Positions 13,240 through 26,280 are shown, numbered from the stretch's first letter. The stretch is DNA of 64,000 nucleotides from Siphonodentalium dalli (GCA_032622095.1 CP136069.1:120212126-120276125), one strand, 5' to 3'. A program made the numbers and translations. Notes: generated by a model not told the origin, from the sequence alone.

Positions 13240-14800
13240 ATGTTCCCGTCTTTAACATTTCTTTTTGAAATTTGGTACCAGCTATTATTGTGACACTTAT
13301 GACAAGACAACTCTGTAAAATGTTGCTGTTTTTCGGTACCAATAACTTCTGTAAGATAGAACTTTTTTTTCAAAGTGCATGGTATAATATCTGAAGATCA
13401 TCAGAGGATACATATTGTTTCTTGATTTCTTGATACAAGAAATTTGATAATTATTTTCATGTAGAAAGACAACCACCCATAAATAATTTTGTAATTTAAG
13501 AATGTTCATGCCATGTTTGCTGATAAATACAATTTTGGGCTGAGGTGAGTTTTAGGTCATAGGTCCATATAGTCAACTCTTCAGCTGACCAGGTATATCT
13601 AATTATGTGGTATATTTCCAGTTGATTGATCCATTCTTGAGTGGTCTAGCCTGCATACCAACATTTTTTATTGGGCTGAAGTATTTGTGGCTGCTCTATT
13701 CTTCATTGTAATATATGGGAGTATGATGTTATAACATGCAATTAAAATTTAACTGAACATTATGACGCAAATGGGTAATAAGATAATAAGCTATTTGGTG
13801 ATTGGATTGTTGTTTGAATTTTGTATTTACTATTTTAGCAGTTCTTGGTACATAAAGCGACAAAAAGCATATAATATTTTTAGCCTCTTATTATTTTTAT
13901 CTTCTCGTAAATAATAATTCAGATTCTATATGCAATGAAGATGATGGTATTTTTCGCAGGATTGATCCAGAGAAATTCTATGTTGAAAATCTCTATATAA
14001 TTGCCATTTTTGGCTGAATTTATGGAAAACGTGCGTATGGCCCCGTAAACCCTCATTCCACCAATAACATAACACGGTTACTGACATAATGGTTACATGT
14101 ACATGTCGATTGAGGAAAAAGGACACACACTCTAATATACATACTAGAGAATTGCCTGGAGTTGACTATGCTGGTATAGTACGTTTGGTATTGTAATGGA
14201 AATCAATTAAATAATAACTTACCTATTATTAAATCATAGATTCGATCCAGAATCGTGTCCGCAGTTAAATCGCCGCTACAGTACCGTACCCATGCATCTA
14301 CGAATTCCCGTATGTACTATTGTAGCCGTTGCTGTTTAAACTCGTATTCAACGCGAACAACATTCAAAACATGTATAATTCTTATAATTTGAGAAAATTC
14401 TAAATAGTAAGGTTCCATAATTCCAAGTTTAATTTTCGAAAAAAAAATGGTAAGCAAACTCCAACAAAGACTTATATAGTATACGAAAAGTAATTCATTT
14501 ATCCAGTTAAATACCACATATTTTATATATGACATCAAGCTGTCATGCCAAGACAGCAATACAAAAAAATGTCATTAATCATTATCATAAAAGATATTAA
14601 CAGAATATCTTACATAGTTACCAATAGCCAATTCAATGTAACGAATATAGATATGTTTTTAAAAAAACAACCTTTTTTCATATAAACAACACCTGAGTAT
14701 TTCAACAACGTTCTCTAAACTAGAACACATTAATATCTGACAAATTTAATGTTTAAATTACCTAAAATAGAACTAGATAGAATTAATGGCGCCAAGTCCA
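13240..14800. other. Intergenic, no gene seen
   Basis: AT-rich DNA with short unsupported ORFs on the minus strand only. No domain, RNA gene or repeat boundary is recognised. Confidence 0.45.
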
Positions 14801-14804
14801 TCTC

Positions 14805-14812
14805 TATATAAG
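14805..14812 (+). promoter_or_regulatory. TATA box of the Polinton-like remnant
   Basis: TATATAAG lies about 60 bp before a consensus 5' splice site (AAAAG|GTGAGT at 14871/14872). A matching acceptor CCTTTCAG ends at 15178, so the putative intron is 307 bp and the leader exon is short and non-coding. The arrangement suggests an intact promoter and leader for the following reading frame. Confidence 0.45.
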
Positions 14813-15197
14813 CTGAATAAAATTAAACCTTATCAAAAGCTGCACGATTTACACAAATACAGATTTAAAAGGTGAGTCAATTTTTTTTTAATTTTCGTCT
14901 TATAAACAGCCTTTAATCGCAAGCTGGCGAATTTCAAACCAATTACAAACGCTAGATAATCCACGTATTCATCAGCAAAAAATCCGGCTAACTAATGTTC
15001 ATAAAAATTGTTGAAGTTAGCACAATTCACGTCTTTTAGCATATTCCTATTTTAACAGATTCTTTCCGCTAAATGTATTTAAAAGGATCATTATATAATG
15101 TTTCATCTAAATTATCCAAGCTCCCTAATTTATCCCTAATCATAACGTAACTCAAAGTCCAATAAATTTGCCTTTCAGCTTTCATATTGCCGCAATA

Positions 15198-15668
15198 ATG
15201 TCTATGGAAGAACCCTTAAATATACAGCCAGGACAGTTTTATGAGATCACAAAAACCAGAGAAATTCGTTCCAAAAAGTTCAAAGTCACTAACAAAGTTT
15301 ACAGTTTAAAATTTCTCAATATACCAGATATATTCGAATCACAAGATGTAGAACAATTATTTGACGATATACTTAACCATGTTGCACCAGCATCTGATTT
15401 AGACGAATGGGGACAGAGATATGTTAGATTAACTTTGAGCCATCCATCATTAGACCTAGATTTATGGATGGATTTTCAAAAAGATACTATCAAAGGAAAA
15501 GATATTATTAATAAAATTGAATCAATTCAACAGAGCAAACAAGAATTCCGTATTGACGGAACTATTATTATGGATATAACGATAGCATATATTCCTATGG
15601 GTTCTGGTCGAATTTTATCGTTGAATCAGGGGGGGGGGTCGGAAAAAAGTGACATGACATTAGGCTGA
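15198..15668 (+). pseudogene. N-terminal fragment of a Polinton-like DNA polymerase protein
   Basis: The first ATG is at 15198, 19 bp after a likely splice acceptor; a TTG-started frame from 15168 would read across that acceptor. The residues resemble the domain that precedes the exonuclease in animal Polinton/adintovirus-type polymerases: a basic FKV..Y.LKF segment, a D-rich helix, an RLTLSHPSLD strand, a helix ending in IQQSKQEF, and a closing I.MD....IPMGSGR. The palindromic element at 32.4 kb shows the same order (RVTIRTDQLDREI, LTSHENI, AIKAPNGGKGG). Similarity ends at a G-run (15629-15638), after which the frame reads unrelated residues and stops. No exonuclease or polymerase motif follows in the window. 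The family call is by pattern, not search. An unrelated domesticated protein remains possible. Confidence 0.5.
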
Positions 15669-15669
15669 A

Positions 15670-18490
15670 AAAACTTTTTTCCAATTTCATGCGGGGTACC
15701 CACCCCCTTTTTACCTCCAAATATGTAATATCACACCATTTAAGCTTGATGGTCAGTATTACAGTTACCCTATTTCCATTTCTGGTTATTCTAAGTCATT
15801 CCAACTTTTGTAACAACACGAAACAGGTTCTAAAAAAATACCTGGAAAAACCCAAAATAACACACAGAATACATGTGCTGATCGGTAAATTATTGATTGA
15901 TTCTTCCCCAAATATTGTCTAAGGTAGCTCATAATGCTCAGTATACATGTAAACAAATATAAAAGCATTAGTGTACATTCTTTTCATCACAGAAAGTGTA
16001 ACTTTAGATGTGTCCCATAGTATCACATGAATTTATGTCAATTATGATTTTTGAAAAAATTATTAGGGCAACACCACCTGGCAATTAACTCTCCAACAAT
16101 ACAGGTATTCAGCTGAAATCCACTATGTATCACAAAACTAGTTTTCATTTCCATGAGCTGAGTTCTTGGGCTAGGTACTGTGCTAAGGCCAGACCCAGGT
16201 CAAGCATTCATACAAATACATGTACTGCGTGTAAATAGAAACTTGAAAATAAGACGGTCATATGCAGTCTGCAGAATAAGCTCCAAGGAGGGTGAGATTT
16301 GTGATGCTACCCAGCAGAGTGGGCTATAGAATTACCAAATTCACCATATGTGACCCTCTTATGTAGCTAGTTCTCCATGGTTGGTCGAGACCAAAATAGA
16401 ATGAGGTCGTTAGAGGTTGAATTTGTTGATGCTATGCCGGGTAGTATCGCCAAATTCGCCCTCTGCAGACTTCGATCATTTTGCTGATGACCAGCACATT
16501 ATTTTTAGACTTGCATATTATATTATATTATATTTTCTTTCCCTTCTTTTCACTCATCTGTTCTGATTTTGTTTATTCCACTTAGCAGCCTTCTCCATAT
16601 CTACACATTCAAGGTCTATGTATGCTCGCCCAATCTTTTATCTGGGTCCCACCATCTCAAGATTATTACTAAGAAAATGTTTTTAAAGACAGTTTAGACA
16701 TGCGCACATGTTTAACTAGTTCCATGTGAAGTCCAGTGAACATGTTTATATGTAGTTTAAGGTCACTAATAAGATCTTTAATGCATGTTTGTATATCCAA
16801 ATACAAGCATGTCAAATTTCTTCCCTGGATCAACATGCACAATATGCATATGTAGCATATATCGGTATCTCATCTGATTTTGCGAGAATCTACATGTATA
16901 CATACTTTTTCACGAGAATCCAGGGTAATTTGCGAGAATATTTACAGGAATCTAGATTTGGATTCTCGCCAAAATATAAGCCCTGCTTAAGATTCGACGA
17001 GAATCACCGAATCGATTTTTGTAATGATTATCGCGAAACTTTTCCATTTTCCGTGGTTAATGACTAACTTGATTCGTCATTTGGTTCTTGCAAAATTAAT
17101 TGTACTAGTATTTTGGGCCCTGCATATGCATTGCCAATTATTTTTACCAAGCCGACAATAAGTAGTGGAGATATCATTTATATTTATTAAATATACATAC
17201 TTAATTTATTTAATTAATTAAAAAAATTGCAAGTTGGTGGTTTAATATACTGGTGCACTGTACTTGTTTTAAAGCACATTAACTGTGTACCTGTATATTG
17301 TATGTGAATAAAGATCTTATTAGTGACCCAAACTGCACAACACTTCACAAGAGGCTACATTGTATTCTTAAACATAACTACAATGTATCTGTATTCATGC
17401 AAATCAACTTTTATATGGTTGGTGCCAACTTGGTGGGCTTATACAAGGTTGTACCTCAGGAAAATCAAACTGTTCAGGATTAACAAAAAACTAATCATAT
17501 CTGAAAATAGATTGGTATAATGCCAATATCTTTGCATAATAACACAGAACGTTATGCTAGATACATGTATACTTTCATTTTCACTTATCATCTAGTTGAT
17601 GAGAAAACATGATTTTATGATGTTATATGACACTTTTAAAAGTAAAAAAAAATAAAAAATCTTAACATGTACATGTATACAACATATTAATTTTGATGAT
17701 TGCCTCATCTTCGTTAGTCTCTGTCACCCAGGATAAGGAAGATACGCCCTCAGGCCATTCGTCTACAAAACAATCTCATCTGAATGATCTTATCGAGAAT
17801 GGTTTCGAATATTAAATATACAACATTCATAAATGACAAATATTTTTTCATGGAGAACCCAGGTACAACATTTTACAACACAAATTTCCCTGAAAAACAT
17901 TGAAAAATGGCATTTATACCTGAAATTTTGACAAGTTATCTCGGGAACGGTAACCGTAGATTCCGAGAATGCAATACAAAGTTTCGCTCCAAAATGGCAT
18001 GTACAACCTTTTAGAAGCCCACTGACAATTACATGTACTAGTAGTTGTATTTGTGATTTGTTATTGGTTGTGTTCGGCTTTTAGATGGAGTGATGGACAA
18101 TAAATGACATCAAATGTGTCCAAATTTAGAAGAGCAGCCATCATAGTTACCTAAGATAAACATAATTAAATAACACCCAAATCAAATTCCAAATGAGCAT
18201 ATAAAAGTACATGTAGCATTTATGTCGACTATGGTTTAAACATACATGTAACTTATATGTTCATAAATTGATTTATGACAAAAGGGATTGGAGGACAAGT
18301 GCTATAACCACTTGGATTACCCTTCTCTCTCTAAAACACTATGAACCACATTACGGCATAAATCCATTATTTGGCTTGCATCTCTCAGGATCTCTGTTCA
18401 TTGTTCCATCCTACATAAACATAGGACTCTCTCAAATGAAGCATCGCCTTAGCTTGAGAGGCGCCATATTCGGTTTGGAAAACCTGAACC
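15670..18490. other. Intergenic, no gene seen
   Basis: Short ORFs without domain signatures. At 16265-16470 two segments resembling the hairpins of the 27.4 kb element (GGTGA-TTTGTGATGCTA-CC) hint at a decayed relative. Nothing else can be supported. Confidence 0.4.
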
Positions 18491-18495
18491 ATTAC

Positions 18496-18675
18496 AGTAG
18501 ATTTACAGTGTCAAATTGAATGGGAAATCTTTAAGCAATTATAATTACAGGCTCTTTGAAATATTCGAAAATTTATATAATAAACTTAATTTATTCATTC
18601 TAACGTAACTGCTCAGAGTATGATCAGACTAACAGTTTGTTTGGTGTATTTCTCTGTAATCGAGGCCTGCTTTGG
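18496..18675 (+). repeat. Direct repeat, copy 1 (copy 2 at 19337-19525)
   Basis: Begins TTTACAGTGTCAAAT and ends TTTCTGTAATCGA; about 180 bp recur diverged at 19337-19525. Copy 2 runs straight into the fold-back at 19524. Confidence 0.5.
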
Positions 18676-19523
18676 TGTGACAATATTATCCATTTAGCCG
18701 AACAGCTATATTCTCTTTCCAAACGAATCAGCTGTGCCCTAATTAATCGACCCGCCTTATCGAGGTTGACAACTAGTATTTAGTACCGCAGTCCATAACA
18801 AATCGATCAACCGCAGTCATTTATACCATAGTTTGATAGTACATGTGTATATATAGCGATACAATGCGTGGATTCATCATTCAAGATCATTACAGCCCTA
18901 GTTGATACTAGTATACAATATCTGCTGGTACTAGTACATGTACATTTAAAATTCATGTTTGCATGAGAATGTTCAATAGTTTTGTTTGTCGATATGTTAT
19001 TGAACTGCCAATATACTTTTAAGAAGAAAATGTGGGCGCTGTATGACAGTACTGTTTGTAACAGCGGTGTTGTCGATTAATCTAAATACCGTAAATACTA
19101 TGAGGCATTGCAGCGGTCGGCGGCATTGTAATTGAATGTGGTTGAACAGTCAAATACCGGTGGTCAATCTTGTTGCTGGGGTGGGGTAATTTAATTAGGA
19201 CAAATTAAAAAAATATAACGGTACCTTTTTGTTAACAGCATCTTCGGCAAGTCTTTGCCCGCACAGCATCATAGCAATTCAGCAGGACCCAACAGCATCA
19301 TAGCACATTAGCAGGACCACTTGGACAGGGGTGTATTTACAGTGTCAAATCGAATGGGCATCTTTTAACAATAATTTTGAACAATTTCCTAGAAGTGTTC
19401 GAAAATTGAGAACTGAATTTATATTTTTTATTATGAGGTTTCGATTGGAAAATTTCTAACGTAGCCATTCAGGGTTAACGGACTACCAGTATGTTTGGTA
19501 TATTTTTCTGTAATCGACTCCTG

Positions 19524-20394
19524 CTGAGGTACTCAATCTGGTTCGATTATCCCCATATAATCAGATTCCAACAACAACATATTTAGACATGCTGACCACT
19601 GTCAACTATAGTATAAAATTGCCCAACATGTGTTATTTATCAACATGTTGTTCTAAACAATTTGGCCTTATTAACAGAAAGCCTCTTGATTTTAGAGTTA
19701 TCGATCTTCATCTGAAATTTGGTCTGAGACCGTCGGCTCGTCGACTGTTTTCTGGGCCACTATAATTCTTGATCGTATAAATAGTATATTTCAAAAATTG
19801 ATATCCATAACTCTGAGTTTTGATAGGTGGGTTTCTCGACTCGAACCAGATATTTTTTAACCTTCAAGTCCAAATAGATAGTAATTGAGGGGGCCCTTAA
19901 TCGGATTATGCATCTTTAAATTCAAATACAGTTTAAAGATGCATAATCCGATTAAGTGCCCCTTAATTACTATTTACATGTATATGGATTCCGGGGTAAA
20001 AATTATTTGAATCAAGTCGAGGAACCCACCTACATGTATCAACGCTCAGAGTTATTAGATATTGATTTTTGAAATCTTAATAATTTTCACAATCGAGACT
20101 TATTAGTGGCCCAGAACAATTTCATGAGCCGACAGTCTCAGACCAAATTGGGGATGAAAATGGATAACTCTAAAATCAAGAGGCTTTGTATTGATAATAA
20201 GGCCAAACTTAATCGAACAACATGTTGATAAATATCACGTATCGGGCAATTTTATACTATACATGTAGTTGACAGTGGTTAGCATTATTTTTGGGCAATT
20301 AATCGATTCTGATAAATGAAGCAGCATTTTTAAAAATGTTGTTGTTGTTGGAATCTGATTATATGGGGACATTCAAATCTGATTGAGCACCTTT
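19524..20394. mobile_element. Long fold-back element, about 870 bp
   Basis: Nearly the whole stretch is an imperfect inverted repeat. The centre near 19930 has the arms TTTAAAGATGCATAATCCG and its left mirror. Outward pairs include CCTCTTGATTTTAGAGTTAT / ATAACTCTAAAATCAAGAGG and CCCCATATAATCAGATTCC / GGAATCTGATTATATGGGG. A related half-copy lies at 26617-26830. No ORF exists; RNA across it would form a long imperfect hairpin. Confidence 0.65.
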
Positions 20395-20399
20395 AATAT

Positions 20400-21400
20400 T
20401 TAGCTATATGAGTTAATACACAGTATAGGCATTTAAACTTTGGAAATTGCAGGTTTTGCTCAAGTTTACACATTCCCATCTTAAAATATTACTTGATTTC
20501 CTGTATCACAATACACATGATATGCTACGTGTATCATTGATAGTCACAGTGTATCCCAATACAATTAATCATTACGTCCCACACAAAATGGGAACTACAG
20601 TTATATCTCATTGATTTTAACTCAATAACCACATAGTAAATTGGAAGTTTTCCATGGAAATGGGTCGATTAGTCTACTCCGACTTTATTTTTTATTGTCG
20701 ATTAGTCAACTATGAAAAACCCAAGCCATTTCAACACTAACGCAGTGTATTAAATCTTACTGCAGTGATATTTTTGTTAACGACTGTAACCAAGTGAATT
20801 ACTGCAGTGTTTCAACCGTGGTACACCGTATTAATTTGTCTCATGACAGCCTTTCACCAGATATGTTTTACAGTACTTACCATGACGTACGTGTACCATA
20901 TGTTCTATTTAGGGATAGACCATTATATGTCACTTTGTGGGTTTAGATTATAGAATTGGTGCAGTTGCACACTGCATCACTGCCTTACTCATGTGCAGCC
21001 TCTCGTTGCAAATGGAGGGCTTTTAATACATTTACATGTGTATAGTTCCTCAGTGTAATTTGGCTTTTTGGATGAAATTCATGAAAACCAGAAATCGATA
21101 AGTCCATACAATGGGGACAATTTGATTGACATTTAAAGCAGAAATATACCTTGGACCAATTAATAGGGTCACAGAACCATTACCTCAATCATGTACATGT
21201 ACATTATTACATGTACCTCAATCATATTTATGATGATTGAATGATAGTGCGTTAGTCCGAGTGTTCGTTACTAGTAGTCCGATGGGTTCGGTTGTCAAGA
21301 AGTTTAATAGTTTGAGGGTTCAATAGTCCAAAGGTTCAGTGTTACCCGGGTTGATAATATCAATTACTGTCGTACAAAGTTATTTACCTGAGACTTAACA
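20400..21400. other. Intergenic, no gene seen
   Basis: No supportable feature; several TACATGTA words occur near 21190-21240. Confidence 0.45.
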
Positions 21401-21424
21401 AGTAATGTCGATATACATGTACAT

Positions 21425-21658
21425 GTACACAATTGCAGCTTCGCGCATGCGCAGACGAGATCTCGGAAACGGGTGGAGCTATCGACTTGAAATTTGGTAT
21501 GTGAATGTATCTTGCCCCGGATACGAATTCTATCGGGTCGCCGAGCCCGTGCGACGCCAGCTTCGCGCATGCTCAGACGAGATCTAGGAAACGTTGGAGC
21601 TATCGACTTGAAATTTGGTTTTTTGAATAGCCCGGACAACGTCGGGCTCATCGGCTAG
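21425..21658 (+). mobile_element. Helitron-like unit 1, 3' part
   Basis: Two units of the 122-bp satellite lead into a terminal hairpin (CCCGGAC-AAC-GTCGGG, one bulged G) and CTAG at 21655-21658. The next unit starts directly with TC. The left end is missing or unrecognised. Confidence 0.5.
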
Positions 21659-22269
21659 TCTACTATATATTTTGGAAGATCTGTGTGTCTGTGTCTGTGT
21701 GTCTGTGTGTTCGCGATGAAGTCGAAAACGGCCGAGCCGATTTCGATGAAACTTGGTATGTGGGGGTATTTTCTGCCGGGGACGAACATAGGCATATTAA
21801 TTTGTCCGTGCGACATCACCTTGATCTTGAAATCGGGTCATTTCAAGGTCAAACGCCCGAATATCACGGGATTTCGATGAAACTTGGTATGTGGGGGTAC
21901 TTTCTTATGGCGAGTCTCATAAGCATATTCATTTGCCCGTGCGACGTGACATTGACCTTGAAATCGGGTAACTTCAAGGTCAAATCGCCAATTTTGATGG
22001 GATTTCGACGAAATTTCATACGGGGGGTTACTTTTGTCCACTGATTGTTTTGGACGGGTCCAATAGTGACCCCGACCAGACCTTGACCTTCAAAATGATC
22101 AATTCAAGGTCAAATCTGGTAAAACCGGATGGATTTCGACGGGTACTTTTGTCGGGTACTTTTGTTCGGGCAGTGTTTTGGACGGGTCAAATCGTGACCC
22201 CACTTGACCTTGGCCTTCAAAATAGACAATTCAAGGTCAAAGCCCGGACGAAGTCGGGTCACCTTCTAG
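21659..22269 (+). mobile_element. Helitron-like unit 2
   Basis: Starts TCTACTATATATTTTGGAAG and ends with hairpin CCCGGAC-GAA-GTCGGG plus TCACCTTCTAG. This fits Helitron hallmarks: 5' TC, 3' hairpin a few bases before CTRR, no terminal inverted repeats. The interior holds three diverged modules of the form TTCAAGGTCAAA...GATTTCGATGAAACTTGG. No Rep/helicase is encoded, so it is non-autonomous. Confidence 0.6.
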
Positions 22270-23137
22270 TCTCATATATATTTTGAAGACCTCTGTCTGT
22301 CTGTTTGTCTGTCTGTCTGTCCTTAATACAAATCTACGATTCTCGACCGATCGGGACGAAACTTGGTACGTGTGTGTAGTTTGATCAGGCGGTGGTCGTT
22401 GTCGTGTTGGCGAGCCCGTGCGACGCCCGTGCAGCGCATGCACAGACGAGAACTCGGAAACGGGTGAAGCTATCGACTTGAAATTTGGTATGTGAATGTA
22501 TTTTGCCCCGGATACGAATTTTATCGGGTCGCCGATCCCGTGCGACGCCAGCTTCGCGCACGCGCAGACGAGATCTTGGAAACGGGTGGAGCTATCGACT
22601 TGAAATTTGGTATGTGAATGTATCTTTCCCCGGATACGAATTTTATCGGGTCGCCGAGCCCGTGCGACGCCAGCTTTGCGCATGCGCAGACGAGATCTAG
22701 GAAACGGGTGGAGCTATCGACTTGAAATTTGGTATGTGAATGTATCTTGCCCCGGATACGAATTTTATCGGGTCGCCGAGCCCGTGCGACGCCAGCTTCG
22801 CGCATGCGCAGACCAGATCTCGGAAACGGGTGGAGCTCTCGACTTGAAATTTGGTATGTGAATGTATCTTGCCCCGGATACGAATTTTATCGGGTCGTCG
22901 AGCCCGTGCGACGTCAGCTTCGCGCATGCGCAGACGAGATCTCGGAAACGGGTGGAGCTATGGACTTGAAATTTGCTATGTGAATGTATCTTGCCCCGGA
23001 TACGAATTTATCTGGTCGCCGAGCCCGTGCGACGCCAGCTTCGCGCATGCGCAGACCAGATATCGGAAACGGGTGGAGCTATCGACTTGGAAATTTGGTT
23101 TTTGAATAGCCCGGACAACGTCGGGTTCATCGGCTAG
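22270..23137 (+). mobile_element. Helitron-like unit 3 with expanded 122-bp satellite
   Basis: Starts TCTCATATATATTTTGAAGA and ends CCCGGACAACGTCGGG + TTCATCGGCTAG. The interior at 22410-23090 is about five and a half tandem copies of a 122-bp unit (CGCATGCGCAGACGAGATCT ... GTCGCCGAGCCCGTGCGACG). ORFs on both strands across it are satellite artefacts. The same satellite unit appears in unit 1 and in the fragment at 61.1 kb. Confidence 0.6.
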
Positions 23138-23904
23138 TCTATTATATATTTTGGAAGATCTGTGTGTTTGTGTGTGTGTGTGTGTTCGCGATGGACTCGA
23201 AAACGGCTTGACCGATTTCGACCAAACTTGGTACGGACACGTAATTCGACCCGGGAACGAACATGGGCCTATTGATTTTCAGATCCGAGGTCAAATCTGT
23301 TTTTACGCTGTGTTACGGGACTTTCATTTGAGTTCGGTGCTTACAAATCGATTCGAAACAGCGCGAATAATAAAATGCCAGTCATAATAATTACACTGTG
23401 AGAATCTTTCGTTTTTCCTCTTTCCAACGATATATAATGCGTATGTATCCGTTTTAGTTATCTGCCTCAATTATCAAGAAGAAGTGGTACTATCTTCCAT
23501 CGGGATAAAAACAATGCGTAACTTCTATGACGTCGTTAGAGGTCATAACGTTAGATCACGTTAACGCTTAACCGGCCGATGCATTTGACTGTTTCAGACG
23601 TCTTGGCGATATCTCGGGCACCGATGGTAATTTATCTTTACGTTGAAACTTGATAATTAATGAGCGTGTGTATATGATGCGCGTTTATATACTTGAGTGG
23701 AAATCAAATCGTGTTAAACTGGCGGATTTGTACGGACGAAATTTGATGCATAGGGTATCTCGGTATCCGCTGGGCCGATTTCCCGGTATCCGCTGGGCCG
23801 ATTTCCACCATTGTTGGGGTGTTGGTGTTTGACCCCACCTGACCTTGACCTTCAAAATGGTCAATTCAAGGTCAAAGCCCGGACGAAGTCGGGTCACCTT
23901 CTAG
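23138..23904 (+). mobile_element. Helitron-like unit 4
   Basis: 767 bp; starts TCTATTATATATTTTGGAAG, holds a TG microsatellite, and ends with the GAA-loop hairpin and CTAG at 23901-23904. Unit 5 is a close copy, differing mainly in microsatellite length, a short insertion near 24075 and scattered substitutions. Confidence 0.6.
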
Positions 23905-23933
23905 TCTATTATATATTTTGGAAGACCTGTGTA

Positions 23934-23971
<38 letters not shown>

Positions 23972-24709
23972 CGCGATGGACTCGAACACGTCTGACCGAT
24001 TTCGACCAAACTTGGTACGGACACGTAATTCGACCTGGGAACGAACATGGGTTTATTGATTTTCAGATCCGATGTCAACTTTTCACGTGCCGAGGTCAAA
24101 TCTGTTTTTACGCTGTGTTACGGGACTTTCATTTGAGTTCGGTGCTTACAAATCGATTCGAAACAGCGCGAATAATAAAATGCCAGTCATAATAATGACA
24201 CTGTGAGAATCTTTCGTGTTTCCTCTTTCCAACGATATATATTGCGTATGTATCCGTTTTAGTTATCTGCCTCAATTATCAAGAAGAAGTGGTACTATCT
24301 TCCATCAGGATAAAAACAATGCGTAACTTCTATGACGTCGTTAGAGGTCATAACGTTAGATCGCGTTAACGCTTAACCGGCCGATGCATTTGACTGTTTC
24401 AGACGCCTTGGCGATATCTCGGGCACCGATGGTAATTTATCTTTACGTTGAAACTTGATAATTAATGAGCGTGTGTATATGAGGCGCGTTTATATACTTG
24501 AGTGGAAATCAAATCGGGTTAAACTGGCGGATTTTTACGGACGAAATTTGATGCATAGGGTATCTCGGTATCCGCTGGGCGGATTTCCCGGTATCCGCTG
24601 GGCCGATTTCCACCATTGTTGGGGTGTTGGTGTTTGTCCCCACCTGACCTTGACCTTCAAAATGGTCAATTCAAGGTCAAAGCCCGGACGAAGTCGGGTC
24701 ACCTTCTAG
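23905..24709 (+). mobile_element. Helitron-like unit 5
   Basis: 805 bp, near-duplicate of unit 4, joined to it as CTAG|TC with no base between. The (TG)n run at 23937-23970 is longer. It ends CTAG at 24706-24709 followed by T, as expected for a Helitron 3' flank. The next 300 bp (24710-25015) hold nothing recognisable. Confidence 0.6.
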
Positions 24710-25017
24710 TAGCATATATACAAACAAAAGCTTTGGTTCGCTATTATATTTAACTGAATTATTTTTGTTTGGAAAAACTATTTAATCTGAAAATTCAGGA
24801 ATTGAAGTGTTGTTTTTGAAAAAAATGTTTAATGTCTAGATAATGTTTTTTCACAGAACATAAACTTTGCAATACTTAAGAGCTATAACATTCTAAGCTT
24901 TAACCTGTCAGTGTATCAATTAGTTTTATGCATCACCATTTCTGGATGATTAAATATTTGAAAACAAAATTATGAGGTTAATAATGTTGAAATATTGCAT
25001 GCATCTCTACTCCACGT

Positions 25018-25089
25018 ACCTTAATATACTACGCCCACCAATTATTATTATTCTCTACTCCACCTTAATATACTACGCCCACCAATTAT
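25018..25089 (+). repeat. 44-bp tandem repeat (CTCTACTCCACCTTAATATACTACG...)
   Basis: Two units here and two at 26297-26390 flank the element between them, so that element probably inserted into one array. Confidence 0.55.
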
Positions 25090-26280
25090 TAGCTCAACTT
25101 ACTTTGTAAGTTTGAGCTATTGCCATGGGTTGGCGTCGGTCGTCGGTGTGTGCGTGGATCCGTGTGTCCGTCAACAAATTCCTTTGGCGCGGGCTACAGG
25201 TCGTATCTTTGGTCTGATCTTTATGAAATTTGTCATGAATGTTGACATTGACATGTAAATGGAAACGAGTCATTTTGGGGTCATTCGGCCAAAAACATGG
25301 CCGCTGGTGGCCATCTTGGATTTCAAATTTGAATCCATTGGCGCGGGCTACAGACAGGCCATATATACTGTTTGTCTGATCATCATAAAATTTGTTATGA
25401 ATGTTGACATTTACATGTAGATGGGAACGAGTCATTTTAGGATCATTCGGCCAAAAAACATGGCCGCTGGTGGCCATCTTGGATGTTACACTTTGCATCA
25501 CTAAATCCTTTGACACAACCTACAGACTACATCTCTGATCCGATCATCACCAAACTTCATACCGATCATTGGGGTGACCTCTAGATGGGAACGAGTCATT
25601 TTGGGGTCATTTTGCCAAAAAACATGGCCGCCGTCAGCCATCTTGGATTTTACTCTTTGCATCACTAAATTCTTTCACACACACCCTACAGACCACAACC
25701 CTGATCCGATCATCACCAAACTTCATATTCATCATTGGGGTGGCCCCTAGTTGTGCACGAATCATTTTGGGGTAATTCTGCCTAAAAACATGGCCGCTGG
25801 TAGCCATCTTGGATTTTAAAATTGAATCTATTGGCGCGGGCTATAGGCCGTACTGTTTGTCTGATCATCATACAATTTGTCATAAATGTTGACATTCACA
25901 TAGTACATGTAGATGGGAACGAGTCATTTTAGGATCAATCGGCCAAAAAACATGGACGCTGGCGGCCATCTTGATTTTACTCTTTGCATCACTAAATCAT
26001 TTGACACATCCTACAGACTACATCCCTGATCCGATCATCACCAAACGTCATATGGATCATCGGGGTGACCTCTTGATAGGAACGAGTCATTTTGGGATCA
26101 TTCGCCAAACCAATGGCCATTTTGGATTTTACTCTACAGTCATTCAGCCAAAAAATATGGCCGCCGGTGGCCATTTTATAATTTACTCTTTGCACCATTA
26201 AATCCTTTGGCACACCCTACAGACCACATCCCTCCATTTACTGTCAACCATTAAATTATTCCCCTACCTAAGTTGAGCTA
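25090..26280. mobile_element. Non-autonomous element with 12-bp inverted ends and internal repeats
   Basis: TAGCTCAACTTA at 25090-25101 is the inverse of TAAGTTGAGCTA at 26269-26280. Inside are about six diverged units containing GGGAACGAGTCATTTTGGG, AAAACATGGCCGC-GGTGGCC and CCATCTTGGATTT. The flanking 44-bp repeats on both sides support an insertion. ORFs in it repeat a fixed phrase and are not genes. The superfamily is unknown. Confidence 0.5.

Noticed and set aside
22237-23105. Multiple ORFs of about 84 residues on both strands
   Set aside because: All read the 122-bp satellite; identical phrases repeat at each unit.
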